Below, piece after piece: positions 28,838 through 38,694 of a DNA stretch of 64,000 bases. The stretch lies in contig NZ_LRPB01000006.1 in the NCBI RefSeq assembly GCF_001592945.1, positions 124,001-188,000 of the forward strand, written 5' to 3'. The position numbers were made by a program, and so were the translations under genes. Every line of letters starts with the position of its first letter. The first letter of the stretch is position 1. This stretch comes from Roseivirga seohaensis (lineage in GTDB: Bacteria > Bacteroidota > Bacteroidia > Cytophagales > Cyclobacteriaceae). The notes under the pieces were generated by a model. That model saw only the letters and a program-made list of their open reading frames with translations. It made no database searches and was not told the origin of the DNA.

Positions 28838-30001
28838 CTAGAACTCTTTAAACTTCACCCAAAGCAACACCGGATTCTGAGAAGATTGTATTCCTTCAAG
28901 GGTTGATCCCTCAAGAAGCTTATAGTTCTCGCTATTGAAACTACTCAGCAATTGTGGTAAATCTTCGGGCAGAATACTAAATAACATTCTATCGTCTTCC
29001 CAAGCTAACGGAGACAATGAGAGTTGTTGATTACCCTCCCCTTTCAAATCGAAAATCTCATAATTTCTTGTGCTTCTATTCAGTACCAACTGAGAATAAT
29101 CGGCCAAAGAAGTATAATAAGTAAGGTAGATGAGTTTATCATTTACAAAAGGATTCATTGCCCAAACTTGGCCATCTTCCCTAATTCGGCTCATCACGCT
29201 TGGGTCTTGCATTGCAATCCCTTCTCCGTTCCAAAACCAATTTTTACCAAAATCAATTTGAGCAATTGGCTTGCTCTTCTTGTCTTTCAAATAGAAAATA
29301 GTATCGTTCAATACAGAATGATATGTTAAATCCTCTTTATACGGTTTAAAGCTATTTATCGACAAGAGTAATGGCACCCTTAAAAGTCCAGTATTAGGGT
29401 TTGCCATCGCTTCTACATTAAACTCCTTATCCATAAAAAGCACATTGTAAAAAAGGCTGTCTTGATAAGGGTAGTAGTTCATATTAGCTACATAGCCGTC
29501 ATGGTATGGGAAAATATGCGTTGGGTTGAAAGGTAGGTTGATACGATCAAGTTCTTCGCCTTGTATATTATAGCTTACCAAGCGCCTGTTAAAATAAATA
29601 GAGATAGAATCTGAATTTACCCAAGAGCTTTGAATAAACATATACTCATTTAAACTGCTGCCTTTATGGCTAAACGTGCCCAAAAACTTACCGTCTTTGG
29701 TATACGAGAAAATTTCTCCTTTTCGGGCGGTAGCAAAATAGAGTTCACCATCCTCCCCCCTTTCAAATGACATTACATCACTCAACTTGGCTTCCTCGGT
29801 TTCTTCTAAAGCCAATATTTCCACATTATCAATTAAATCTGTAAACGCAGTTCGTTTGCTTTCAACATTGATAGAGTAAGCACGGAACTGGTCTGCATCT
29901 ACATCAACCGTTGTGGTACTTTGGGATTTATTATCTGAACATGAAAAGACCAACAGGCCAACTAAAACGAATGTTAATACTGCTTTTACTCTCAATTTCA
30001 T
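28838..30001 (-). CDS. 6-bladed beta-propeller lipoprotein, paralogue 9 of array
   Basis: ~387 residues, lipobox VFSC. The body has the recurring FSYTKDGKFLGTFSHKGSSLNEY blade pattern and the IDFGKNWFWN segment seen in all copies. The C-terminus QSSQNPVLLWVKFKEF is the array's shared tail. The start is placed at ATG 30001; a GTG at 30022 would overlap the preceding gene's stop. It is the promoter-distal member and the most divergent in the blade 2 motif (SSLNEY instead of GPEEY). Confidence 0.85.
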   Translation of the reverse strand: MKLRVKAVLTFVLVGLLVFSCSDNKSQSTTTVDVDADQFRAYSINVESKRTAFTDLIDNVEILALEETEEAKLSDVMSFERGEDGELYFATARKGEIFSYTKDGKFLGTFSHKGSSLNEYMFIQSSWVNSDSISIYFNRRLVSYNIQGEELDRINLPFNPTHIFPYHDGYVANMNYYPYQDSLFYNVLFMDKEFNVEAMANPNTGLLRVPLLLSINSFKPYKEDLTYHSVLNDTIFYLKDKKSKPIAQIDFGKNWFWNGEGIAMQDPSVMSRIREDGQVWAMNPFVNDKLIYLTYYTSLADYSQLVLNRSTRNYEIFDLKGEGNQQLSLSPLAWEDDRMLFSILPEDLPQLLSSFNSENYKLLEGSTLEGIQSSQNPVLLWVKFKEF

Positions 30002-30021
30002 TCTTAAATTCTTTGTAATCA

Positions 30022-31179
30022 CTAGTTAAAGTCTTTGAACTTCACCCACAATAATACTGGGTTTTCTGAAGATTCTATACTTTCTAGCGTACTCCCTTTC
30101 TTGAAAGTGGCGTTTTCAGTGCCAATTTCCTTGATTAATTCGGCCAAATCGTAAGAATTGAAACTAGCAAGCAATACGTCTTCATCCCATTTAATAGGAA
30201 CAAAAGCATAATTCTCCTCCACATTCTTTTTAGTATCTATTTGATAATAATTTCCTGAATTTCTATCGATCAACAACCAAATGGCCTCTGAAAAGCTCGT
30301 ATTGAAATTCAAATAAATTTTAGAATTGCCCACCTTGGGGTTGAAAATCCATACTTTCCCACTTTCTTGGATGCTGCCCATCGCCTTTTGCCCATCAGCC
30401 CTCATTGTTTCATCATTCCATAAATATTCTGAGCCAAAGTCAAGTTTTAGCAATGGTTTCACCATAGTGTCCTGAATAAGAAAAACCGTGTCGCTGAACA
30501 TCTCTTTATATATCAAATCATCATTATAAGCTGCCAGACTGTTTACGGTAGTGACAATCGGAAAAGGGATCACGTTTTTATAAGGGTTTTTCATTCCGGT
30601 CATCTTCAGTTGATCATCATAAAAAACAACATTAAACTTGAGTGAGTCGTTAATTGGCCTTCTGTTCATATCACCGACATAACCATTCTGATAAGGGTAG
30701 TAGTGAGTGGGCTTAACATTTGGTTTTATCTGCCCTACATATTTCCCGTCAAAATCATACTTATTTATGTTTCCTCGCTGGCCATCATGGATAAACAGCG
30801 TGTCCTTTTTTATCCAAAGATGCTGTATACGTCCATACTCTTCTGGTCCATCACCCTCTCGATTAAAAGTAGAAATGAACTTTCCTTCATTAGAATAAAT
30901 AAAAACATCGCCTTCTGACCCGCTAGGGAAAACGATTCTGTTGTTTGCTTGAGAAAAATTATAGACACCGCTTAAAAGTCCTTCATCGGTTTCTTCTAAG
31001 CCCATTATTTCAATGGACTCAATCATTTCAGAGAGTTTCCGTTTCTCTGATTCTATAGACAAAGGAATGACCTTAAACTCGTCATTGGTTTGATTTTTCT
31101 CTTCCGTAGTATTCTCTTTTTGACCGCCACAGGCCGTAAACAATGCTGCGACTAATAGTACTGGGAAAACTCGTTTCAT
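30022..31179 (-). CDS. 6-bladed beta-propeller lipoprotein, paralogue 8 of array
   Basis: 385 residues, lipobox FTAC at residue ~17. It carries EIMGLEETDEGLLSG, FIYSNEGKFISTFNREGDGPEEY, the LKLDFGSEYLWND segment and the tail IESSENPVLLWVKFKDFN. This matches the Bacteroidota family annotated as 6-bladed beta-propeller (BF3164/DUF5128-like). It is probably anchored to the outer membrane. It lies 20 nt upstream of paralogue 9 and 13 nt downstream of paralogue 7, so 7-8-9 are likely one transcript. Confidence 0.85.
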   Translation of the reverse strand: MKRVFPVLLVAALFTACGGQKENTTEEKNQTNDEFKVIPLSIESEKRKLSEMIESIEIMGLEETDEGLLSGVYNFSQANNRIVFPSGSEGDVFIYSNEGKFISTFNREGDGPEEYGRIQHLWIKKDTLFIHDGQRGNINKYDFDGKYVGQIKPNVKPTHYYPYQNGYVGDMNRRPINDSLKFNVVFYDDQLKMTGMKNPYKNVIPFPIVTTVNSLAAYNDDLIYKEMFSDTVFLIQDTMVKPLLKLDFGSEYLWNDETMRADGQKAMGSIQESGKVWIFNPKVGNSKIYLNFNTSFSEAIWLLIDRNSGNYYQIDTKKNVEENYAFVPIKWDEDVLLASFNSYDLAELIKEIGTENATFKKGSTLESIESSENPVLLWVKFKDFN

Positions 31180-31192
31180 ATATTCTAAATTC

Positions 31193-32344
31193 TTATTTCA
31201 GTTCTTTAAACTTTATCCACAATAATACTGGGTTTTCTGAAGATTCTATTTCTTCTAATGTAGTTCCTTCACGAAATTTGATTTGCCTTCCCTGCAAGCC
31301 TTCCATAAACTCGTTTAGTTCTGCGGAAGAAAGACTCACTAGGAATCGGCCATCATCCCATCTAATAGGCATGAATTGAAAATTGCGCCCATCTTTCTTG
31401 CTAACTTTCAATCTCTGGTAATCACTTGTAGTTCGATGAATCATGATGTAATCATTGATGTTACGTGAGTTGAATAGTACAAAGTTCTCATCTACAAAAG
31501 GGGCAAAGGCAAAAACATCAGTTTGTCTTTCTCCTATCGCCCTCATGGCTTTCGGTCTATTTCCGATTAATGACTTATCGTTCCAAACCCAATTCTCCCC
31601 AAAATCAATATTAAAAAGCGGAGCCATCTTTTGACCTTCCAAAAGGAATACTGTATCACTTAGAGCCGCATGATAAAGTAGTCCATTCTTATAGGGACTA
31701 AACGCATTTGCAGCCATACGAAAACCAAAAGGTGGGAAGTGTTCAAATGGGTTCAACATTACTTGAGGCTTTAAAGCTTTATCCACTAGAATCACATTGT
31801 ATTGTAGTGAATCATTTGTCACTTTTCCACTAACATCGAGTGCATAACCATCAGGAGTTGGGTATACAGCGTTCACATTTTTTGACAGCTTGGAACTACC
31901 TAAAAATTTGCCGTCAAAGTCGTACTGAAAAATAGAAGTACCGTCAAAAATCCCAATCCCATTTGCGGCTGCCCATACGCTACCAAGTCGTTCATATTCT
32001 TCTGGCCCTTGCCCTTGTCGGTTGAAAGTGCTTTGGTACTCGCCTGTTTTTGAAAAGAAAATCAAATCTCCATTTCCGTGAGGTATTAGTATTCGGTCAT
32101 TCGTGATTTCTATTCCCGCCACCATAGCAAGCAAGGCGTTGTCCGTTTCCTCCAGCCGCATAACCTCCACTTCATCTATGAAATCGACTAAATCAACGGC
32201 TGGTGCTTCAATATCAATTTTAAAAGTCTTGAAATTATCAGCATCCTCAGCTTGGTTAGCTTCCTTCTGTTTTATGTCTGAAGAACAGGACATCAATCCA
32301 GAAAGCAACAACAACAGGGTCACACACCCAATTTTTTTGTTCAT
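31193..32344 (-). CDS. 6-bladed beta-propeller lipoprotein, paralogue 7 of array
   Basis: 383 residues, lipobox LMSC. Conserved landmarks are EVMRLEETDNALLA, FFSKTGEYQSTFNRQGQGPEEY, DFGENWVWND and the tail IESSENPVLLWIKFKELK, the one member with WIKF in place of WVKF. Its start overlaps the stop of paralogue 6 by 4 nt (ATGA), which shows translational coupling. Confidence 0.85.
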   Translation of the reverse strand: MNKKIGCVTLLLLLSGLMSCSSDIKQKEANQAEDADNFKTFKIDIEAPAVDLVDFIDEVEVMRLEETDNALLAMVAGIEITNDRILIPHGNGDLIFFSKTGEYQSTFNRQGQGPEEYERLGSVWAAANGIGIFDGTSIFQYDFDGKFLGSSKLSKNVNAVYPTPDGYALDVSGKVTNDSLQYNVILVDKALKPQVMLNPFEHFPPFGFRMAANAFSPYKNGLLYHAALSDTVFLLEGQKMAPLFNIDFGENWVWNDKSLIGNRPKAMRAIGERQTDVFAFAPFVDENFVLFNSRNINDYIMIHRTTSDYQRLKVSKKDGRNFQFMPIRWDDGRFLVSLSSAELNEFMEGLQGRQIKFREGTTLEEIESSENPVLLWIKFKELK

Positions 32345-33495
32345 TTAACTAGCGATTTAAACTTCACCCATACCAGCACTGGATTCTCAGAGGACTCAAT
32401 CTTTTCTAAAGTAGTGCCTTGGCGAAATTTCACCTTATCCTCCCCTAATTCTTCAATAAGAAAAGCTACACTTGTAGATGGTAAGCTGCTAAGAATTCTA
32501 TCTCCATCCCATTGAATAGGCAAGAGCCCAAGCGTTTCTTGATTCTCCATGGAAAAGTCAATGGTTTCATACAGACCAGTTTTCCTATCAATCCATACAT
32601 AACCTGTGTGGTTTCTATAAGAGGCTAATATAGTTTCTGAACCCACGTAAGGCTTAATTGTCCATACCAATTCTTTGTTCCTCATTACTTCCCTATTTTT
32701 AACCCGATCTAAACGATCAGCATCATCCTTCCAGCCCCACTTACTTCCAAAATCAAGGCTGAACAGAGGTCTGGCATCCTTATCCTCCAAAACAAAAACA
32801 GTATCACTGAATGGGTCATGGTAGACTATTGTATTTTTATAGTCTGCAAAACTATTGGCTCCAATAAGGCCTACTTCATGCCGTTTTGATGGATTCATCA
32901 TTGACCTAAGCCTCATGGCTGAGTCAAGCAACATAATACTATGATGGACAGGCCCTTCAGTAAAAGTTTGACTTAAGTCCAATGCATAACCTCCCTCATA
33001 AGCGTAAGCATGAAAGGGGGAAATTGGAAGATTCTCTTTGGCTAAAAACACCCCTTCTAAATCATACTGTATAATAAAACGACCTACAGAATATAACCCA
33101 ATACGTCCATTCTTCACCCAAAAATTACTAAACCCTGGATATTCCTCAGGCCCCTCTCCTTTATGGTTGATCCTTCTGACCAACTCTCCTGTTTTTGTAA
33201 AAACATGAATATCCGGTTTAGACATTCCAGCCAAGACATATTGCCCTTGAGAATGGCCAATAAAGGTCACATTAGTTAATAAAGATTCGGGGGTTTCTTC
33301 CAACCTCATTACCTCCACTTCCTCAACTAAATCAAAAAAAGAAGTGGGTGCTTTTTCTGGATCTATGGAGTAAGATTTAAAATCATCGATGTTATTTGCG
33401 GAATTACTCTCCTTTTCGCTTTTATAAGAGCAGGACATTAAACCGAAAAAAAACAAAGCATAACAGGCGGTAAGTCTTATATAAAATATTTTCAT
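32341..33495 (-). CDS. 6-bladed beta-propeller lipoprotein, paralogue 6 of array
   Basis: 384 residues, lipobox LMSC. It contains EVMRLEETPESLLTN, VFTKTGELVRRINHKGEGPEEY, LDFGSKWGWKD and the tail IESSENPVLVWVKFKSLVK. It starts the tightly packed 6-7-8-9 group; the 108 bp upstream of it do not carry the leader repeat found before paralogues 2-5. Confidence 0.85.
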   Translation of the reverse strand: MKIFYIRLTACYALFFFGLMSCSYKSEKESNSANNIDDFKSYSIDPEKAPTSFFDLVEEVEVMRLEETPESLLTNVTFIGHSQGQYVLAGMSKPDIHVFTKTGELVRRINHKGEGPEEYPGFSNFWVKNGRIGLYSVGRFIIQYDLEGVFLAKENLPISPFHAYAYEGGYALDLSQTFTEGPVHHSIMLLDSAMRLRSMMNPSKRHEVGLIGANSFADYKNTIVYHDPFSDTVFVLEDKDARPLFSLDFGSKWGWKDDADRLDRVKNREVMRNKELVWTIKPYVGSETILASYRNHTGYVWIDRKTGLYETIDFSMENQETLGLLPIQWDGDRILSSLPSTSVAFLIEELGEDKVKFRQGTTLEKIESSENPVLVWVKFKSLVK

Positions 33496-33603
33496 ACTTT
33501 AAAATAAGTAATCAAAGTTCAATGTTATAGTTATATTCCTTCAACAGCATAATTCATGTACTGAATCCTTGTTTCCCTGTCTTCAAAGTCAGATAGTAAA
33601 ACA

Positions 33604-34746
33604 TTATTTAAACTTCACCCACATCAGTACTGGGTTTTCTGAGGATTCGATTTCTTCTAAAGTGGTACCCTCTCGGAATTTGACTTTTGCTTCACCCAGG
33701 TCATTTATATACGCTCGGACATCTGGAGATTGCACACTAACCATAAACCTATCTTCTTCCCATTTAATAGGCGTCATTGCATACTTGGTTGCAGCATTTT
33801 TGTTCACTTTGAATGCTCTTTGAATTCCAGAATTACGATCTATCAATACCCTGAATACATCTTTGAACGATGTTTTATAGCTCAAGTAAATCCACTTTTC
33901 ATTTATGTAGGAGTCCACCCACCAAACTAAGTCTGTTTCACGAATAAGACCAGTTGTTCTTGGATTGTTTTTTATGGTTTCTTCTGTCCAAAGCCATTCC
34001 TCACCAAAGTCAAACTTAAGCAAGGGCCGAGTTTGATTATTTTTAATAAGAAAAACTGAATCGCTTTTAAATCCATGATAAATAAGGTCTTTTCCATAAG
34101 GTTGAAAACTATTGACACTGCTACCTACATATAGAATCAGTGGTGAAGAGTATGGATTAGCCATTTGCTTCACTTCCATATTTTCATCGAGAAAAAGGAC
34201 ATTGAATTGTAATGAATCTTGATAGGCTGTATAATCCAAATCGGCAACAAACCCCTTATCATATGTAAAAAAGCTCTTAGCATAGAATGGGAGTTTCCAA
34301 CTTCTCAAATGATTGCCCTCTAAGTCATAAGAGATTAAGCTACGCCTGTTAATATCAGATACGAAAATATGATCTCCATCTACCCAGAAACTCCAGATAA
34401 ACTCATACTCTCCCGGGCCATTCCCTACATGGCTAAACTTACTAATGAACTCTCCTTCTTTGGAATAAGAATAAATACTGCCGTCATTTCCACTCGGAAA
34501 AACAATTCTATCCTCTGTGCTAGACACTTTAAATACACTGCTCAATAACGACTCTTCGGTCTCTTCTAAACGCATGATTTCAACTTCTTCAATTAATTCG
34601 AAAATTGAAACAGGTTTGGCCTCTGTATCGATTTTGAAAGTTTTGAACCCATCCAAATTAGTGGACTTCTTATCATTAGAGGCTCCCTTTTCAGCGCAGC
34701 TCCACGCTGTTAATAGAAGTAGTAAAAGGCAAATATTTATTCTCAT
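33604..34746 (-). CDS. 6-bladed beta-propeller lipoprotein, paralogue 5 of array
   Basis: 380 residues. The signal peptide and lipobox (MRINICLLLLLLTAWSC) and the following AEKG are identical to paralogue 4 and also at nucleotide level over ~60 nt, while the body differs strongly. It has EIMRLEETEESLLSS, YSKEGEFISKFSHVGNGPGEY, FDFGEEWLWTEE and the tail IESSENPVLMWVKFK. It is preceded by a leader repeat with an inverted repeat (34747-34868). Confidence 0.87.
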   Translation of the reverse strand: MRINICLLLLLLTAWSCAEKGASNDKKSTNLDGFKTFKIDTEAKPVSIFELIEEVEIMRLEETEESLLSSVFKVSSTEDRIVFPSGNDGSIYSYSKEGEFISKFSHVGNGPGEYEFIWSFWVDGDHIFVSDINRRSLISYDLEGNHLRSWKLPFYAKSFFTYDKGFVADLDYTAYQDSLQFNVLFLDENMEVKQMANPYSSPLILYVGSSVNSFQPYGKDLIYHGFKSDSVFLIKNNQTRPLLKFDFGEEWLWTEETIKNNPRTTGLIRETDLVWWVDSYINEKWIYLSYKTSFKDVFRVLIDRNSGIQRAFKVNKNAATKYAMTPIKWEEDRFMVSVQSPDVRAYINDLGEAKVKFREGTTLEEIESSENPVLMWVKFK

Positions 34747-34868
34747 TGTAAGTTGTATGTTTAGTAAACCAACTTTTGGGGGGACTTTCAGGGTGATGGA
34801 AACCCTCCAAAAGGCAGTTCTATATTTGATCTTTTTCTAAAATCTAACTACTAAATACTATGTACTAA
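34747..34868 (-). repeat. Array leader repeat, copy 1, with inverted repeat
   Basis: Intergenic unit shared by four array junctions. Read on the plus strand it carries GTTTAGTAAAC (34759-34769, itself a palindrome), CTTTTGGGGGG (34773-34783) and CCCTCCAAAAG (34803-34813), then a conserved AT-rich stretch ending TACTATGTACTAACTACTCC. The two G/C-rich arms are complementary with one mismatch and would form a hairpin upstream of paralogue 5. Confidence 0.8.
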
Positions 34869-36038
34869 CTACTCCTTAAACTTCACCCACATCACCAATG
34901 GGTTTTCAGAGGATTCAACCTTTTCTAAAGTAGTGCCCTCACGGTAATTGATTTGATTTTCATCCAGCGCAGATAGAATGTTAGGAACATCGCTTGTAGT
35001 AACAGAAAACATCAGCCGATCTTTTTCCCAACCCAAGTATAAAAACTCTTCATTCACTGATTTGCCCTTCGGCATTTCCATTCGCTTGACCTTCCCATTT
35101 ATTCTGTCAATTAAAAAATACTCCCAATGCGAATAGCCAATCAAGGCATCTGCATAAATGTGTTTTTGACCAATCGACATGCCTAGTACCCAAGCTTTAT
35201 TCTCGGCTTCTACTTTCTCTAAAAGCTCGTTTGTAGGAGCAGGTTTATCTCCCCAAAACCAATTTCCCTTAAAATCTAAATGCACCAAAGGGGCGAGTTT
35301 ATCATTTGTGTAGGCGTAAATGGTATCGCTAAAAACCCTAAAAAGCTGCATTCCACCTTGGTAGGGAATAACTGTTGAGTAAGCAATAAACCAAGGCATT
35401 TCATCAGGTGCTTTGTCGTATTTCAAAAATGCTTTTTCCAGTTTTAAATCTTTATTCAGCTTTGCGAACTTGTAATAAGAGGTGTCATTGATGGGGTTAT
35501 AATTCATTTCAGCAACGTAGCCATCTTTATAAGGCCGAATATCTCCAACTCGAAGTTTATCAGGCAATTTACGTGAGTCGACAAACTCGCCTTCAGGAGT
35601 ATAGCGGTAAATTATAGATTTGGGCATTGAATACACCGTAACCAAACCATTCTCCACCCATAAACTTCCGATTGAAATGTACTCTTCTGGCCCCTGCCCT
35701 TGTCGGTTTATTTTATTCTTGAATTTTCCGTTTTCATCAAAAAAGTAGATTGTCGTATGCTCATTCGTGCCCAACTTTTTATCTGTATGAAAGACAAAAC
35801 CATCATCGAGCCTATTGATTTTTCGGATCGTAGATAAAAGTGACTCATCGGTTTCTTCAAATTGCATTAGTTCTACAGACTCAATCATATCGATAAAACT
35901 CTCTTTGGGCAGGTTCAAATCAAGATGATATGATTTAAAGTCGTCCAAACTGATAGCCTCCTTGTCATTAACCTTACCCTTTTCAGCGCAGCTCCACGCT
36001 GTTAATAGAAGTAGTAAAAGGCAAATATTTATTCTCAT
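34869..36038 (-). CDS. 6-bladed beta-propeller lipoprotein, paralogue 4 of array
   Basis: 389 residues. The same signal peptide as paralogue 5 is joined to a different mature domain: ELMQFEETDESLLST, FFDENGKFKNKINRQGQGPEEY, LDFKGNWFWGD and the tail VESSENPLVMWVKFKE. Identical ends with divergent centre suggest recombination between copies. It is preceded by leader repeat copy 2. Confidence 0.87.
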   Translation of the reverse strand: MRINICLLLLLLTAWSCAEKGKVNDKEAISLDDFKSYHLDLNLPKESFIDMIESVELMQFEETDESLLSTIRKINRLDDGFVFHTDKKLGTNEHTTIYFFDENGKFKNKINRQGQGPEEYISIGSLWVENGLVTVYSMPKSIIYRYTPEGEFVDSRKLPDKLRVGDIRPYKDGYVAEMNYNPINDTSYYKFAKLNKDLKLEKAFLKYDKAPDEMPWFIAYSTVIPYQGGMQLFRVFSDTIYAYTNDKLAPLVHLDFKGNWFWGDKPAPTNELLEKVEAENKAWVLGMSIGQKHIYADALIGYSHWEYFLIDRINGKVKRMEMPKGKSVNEEFLYLGWEKDRLMFSVTTSDVPNILSALDENQINYREGTTLEKVESSENPLVMWVKFKE

Positions 36039-36160
36039 TATCAGTTGTATGTTTAGTAAACAAACTTTTGGAGGGGCTTTAAGGGTGAAGACAACCCTCC
36101 AAAAGGCAGTTCTATATTTTATCTTTTTCTAAAATCTAACTACTAAATACTATGTACTAA
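36039..36160 (-). repeat. Array leader repeat, copy 2, with perfect inverted repeat
   Basis: CTTTTGGAGGG (36065-36075) and CCCTCCAAAAG (36095-36105) are exact reverse complements separated by 19 nt. The flanks GTTTAGTAAAC and CTATGTACTAACTACTCC are the same as in copy 1. Confidence 0.82.
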
Positions 36161-37303
36161 CTACTCCTCCTTAAACTTCACCCACATCAGCACCGGGTTT
36201 TCAGAGGATTCGATTTTTTCTAAAGTGGTGCCCCTTCTGAACTTTATTCGAGACTGATCCAACTCACTTATCAAAGTAATTAAGTCGTTAGATTGAATTG
36301 AGCCAAAAAAAGAATTGCCTTCCCATTTTATGGGAGAAATTGTATACCGCCCATCGTCTTGGTTCCGAAGGTCAATTGACACTACTGCTCCAGTAAGTCT
36401 ATTAATGAGAAAGGGCTGAGTATCTGTCATTATATAGGTGGCAGCTAGCCAAATCTGCCCCTCTCCAATGTACGAGTTAATGTTATCCACCTTTTCGCCC
36501 TTGCTCGACATATACATTTTAGGGTTCATTTTAGCCTCTTCAGTCCAATACCATTTCTCCCCAAAATCAAAATGAGCCAGTGGCTTTACTTGATTATTAT
36601 TTACCAAATACAACGAATCGCTCATTACTCCTAAATAAGTAGCTCCATTACCATAGGGCTTTAATGAAGGAGAATTAGAGAAGTAATGCATTTTGGGAAA
36701 AGCATTAAAGGGCAAAAGTGCTTTTTCCAACTTATGTTCTGAATTGACTACTACTGACCTATACTTGAGTGAATCTTCAATCACCCCATAATTCAAGTCA
36801 TACACGAAACCATTTTTTATTGGGTAAACATGATGAGTGTAATAGGGAATTCTAATTGAGCTGATGAAATTCCCTTCTAAATCAAATTGTTTAATATGTT
36901 GACTTGCTTTAGAAAAAATCGCAATTGTATCTCCCTCAATCCAAAAATCATAAATATCAGCATACTCACCTGGTCCTGATCCTTTATGATTGAAACCATG
37001 CATAAAGTCACCTTCCTTATTGAAAAAAAGTACTCCAACCTTTTCACTGGCCATGACGAACCCTCTGCTGTACTCTTGTAAACGACTTGCATAACCAAGC
37101 AGTGATTCTGAAGTTTCCTCAAGCCTTATTACTTCAATAGTATCTATTAAGTCGGCCAGTTTAGTTTGAGACATATCCATGTCTATTTTATAAGACCGAA
37201 ACTCATCTATGTTCAAACCAGATTTATCTAAACCCTCTAACTTCTCTTCAGAACAGCTCCATAGAACTATCAGAAGTAGTAAAACAGAAAAATTTATTCT
37301 CAT
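36161..37303 (-). CDS. 6-bladed beta-propeller lipoprotein, paralogue 3 of array
   Basis: 380 residues from ATG 37303 (MRINFSVLLLLIVLWSC), chosen because it aligns with the MRINIC start of paralogues 4 and 5; a TTG two codons upstream is the alternative. It contains EVIRLEETSESLLGY, FFNKEGDFMHGFNHKGSGPGEY, FDFGEKWYWTEE and the tail IESSENPVLMWVKFKEE. It is preceded by leader repeat copy 3. Confidence 0.86.
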   Translation of the reverse strand: MRINFSVLLLLIVLWSCSEEKLEGLDKSGLNIDEFRSYKIDMDMSQTKLADLIDTIEVIRLEETSESLLGYASRLQEYSRGFVMASEKVGVLFFNKEGDFMHGFNHKGSGPGEYADIYDFWIEGDTIAIFSKASQHIKQFDLEGNFISSIRIPYYTHHVYPIKNGFVYDLNYGVIEDSLKYRSVVVNSEHKLEKALLPFNAFPKMHYFSNSPSLKPYGNGATYLGVMSDSLYLVNNNQVKPLAHFDFGEKWYWTEEAKMNPKMYMSSKGEKVDNINSYIGEGQIWLAATYIMTDTQPFLINRLTGAVVSIDLRNQDDGRYTISPIKWEGNSFFGSIQSNDLITLISELDQSRIKFRRGTTLEKIESSENPVLMWVKFKEE

Positions 37304-37435
37304 TGTCAATTGTATGTTTAGTAAACAAACTTTTGGAGGGGCTTTAAGGGTGAAGACAACCCTCCAAAAGGCAGTTCATGTTTTGCATTTATCAAAAATC
37401 TAGCTACTCAATAGTATGTACTAAGTACCCTCTTC
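37304..37435 (-). repeat. Array leader repeat, copy 3, with perfect inverted repeat
   Basis: CTTTTGGAGGG (37330-37340) and CCCTCCAAAAG (37360-37370) again have a 19-nt spacer, with GTTTAGTAAAC on the left. The distal AT-rich part has diverged (GTTCATGTTTTGCATTTATC). Confidence 0.82.
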
Positions 37436-38578
37436 TCAATACTCCTCCTTAAACTTCACCCACATCAGCACCGGGTTTTCAGAGGATTCGATTTTTTCTA
37501 AAGTGGTGCCTTGGCGGAATTTGATTTGTTCAGACTTTAACCCAGTAATTAAATCTACTGCATCGTAAGAAGGCATTGAAACCAAGAGTCGATCACCTTT
37601 CCACTGAATCGGGTAAAAACCAATATATTCTCCATCCTTTTTCTTTAGCTCAATTCTAAATTGCCCGCCCGTCTCTCTGTTGAACATCGTAACCACTCCC
37701 TCACCAAAACCCAGCCCATAGGAAAGGTATATATACCTCTCTCCCAAATGAGATTCAACCGCCCACACCTTCTTCTTTTCACTCACAAAGCTCATAGCCT
37801 GATCTGGCTTAGCCTGCACTTCAGGGTCAGACCATAGCCAGTCATTTCCAAAATCCAGTTTGATGATTGGCTTTAATTCCTTATCCTGAGAGATCAAATA
37901 AATGGTGTCGCTTAATACGGATTTATAGGCTACGTTTCCTTTGTATTCATTAAAGGTATTCAAGGTCAGGCTCAAAAAGTCTTGCTCATCCTTCCGAGAA
38001 AAAGTTGTTGATTGCTTTTGGAAATTAGCATCTAAAAAGACCAGTATAATATTTTGATCTTCATCCCGATGTTCGGCCACATACCCCTTGTTTAGTGGGA
38101 AGATGTCGCGATATGGTTCTTCTAATTTAGTAGAAGAAATAAACTCTCCCTGAAGGTTATACGCGAGAACCCTATAGCTCTTTTTTGAAAAAACAAATAC
38201 TTGCTCGTTCTCTACCCATAAGTTTTGGATATCGTGATATTCTTCTGGTCCTTCACCTTTATGATTGAATTTATTGATGAGCTCACCCAATTGGTTATAA
38301 ATAAATATATCCCACTCGCCCGGACTCGTAAAGATGAGTTTATCTGCTTCCTTATTAAGTAAACGAACTTCAGTAATTAAGCCCTCCTGACCTTCCTCAA
38401 AGCGCATTAATTCTATTTCATCAATAACTTCGGGAAGCTTGAATTTCTCGGCTTCAATATCAATAGGCAGAACTTTGAACTCGTCTTGGTTAATAATATT
38501 ATCGTTACTCTCTCTTTCAACACAACTCACAGCAGCCAATAGCAACAGTAAAAAACAAATATTTATAATCCATTTCAT
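37436..38578 (-). CDS. 6-bladed beta-propeller lipoprotein, paralogue 2 of array
   Basis: 380 residues, lipobox AVSC. It contains ELMRFEEGQEGLITE, IYNQLGELINKFNHKGEGPEEY, LDFGNDWLWSD and the tail IESSENPVLMWVKFKEEY. The first 60 nt at its 3' end are nearly identical to those of paralogues 1 and 3. It is preceded by leader repeat copy 4. Confidence 0.87.
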   Translation of the reverse strand: MKWIINICFLLLLLAAVSCVERESNDNIINQDEFKVLPIDIEAEKFKLPEVIDEIELMRFEEGQEGLITEVRLLNKEADKLIFTSPGEWDIFIYNQLGELINKFNHKGEGPEEYHDIQNLWVENEQVFVFSKKSYRVLAYNLQGEFISSTKLEEPYRDIFPLNKGYVAEHRDEDQNIILVFLDANFQKQSTTFSRKDEQDFLSLTLNTFNEYKGNVAYKSVLSDTIYLISQDKELKPIIKLDFGNDWLWSDPEVQAKPDQAMSFVSEKKKVWAVESHLGERYIYLSYGLGFGEGVVTMFNRETGGQFRIELKKKDGEYIGFYPIQWKGDRLLVSMPSYDAVDLITGLKSEQIKFRQGTTLEKIESSENPVLMWVKFKEEY

Positions 38579-38694
38579 CTCTATATTAATTAAACAACCT
38601 TTTGAAGGGACTTTCAGGATGAAGACAACCCTCCAAAAGGCAGTTCTATATTTTATCTTTTTCTAAAATCTAATTACAAAGTACTATGTACTAA
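38579..38694 (-). repeat. Array leader repeat, copy 4, with imperfect inverted repeat
   Basis: CTTTTGAAGGG (38599-38609) and CCCTCCAAAAG (38629-38639) pair with one mismatch and the same 19-nt spacing; the AT-rich segment CTATATTTTATCTTTTTC is identical to that of copy 2. Confidence 0.8.
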
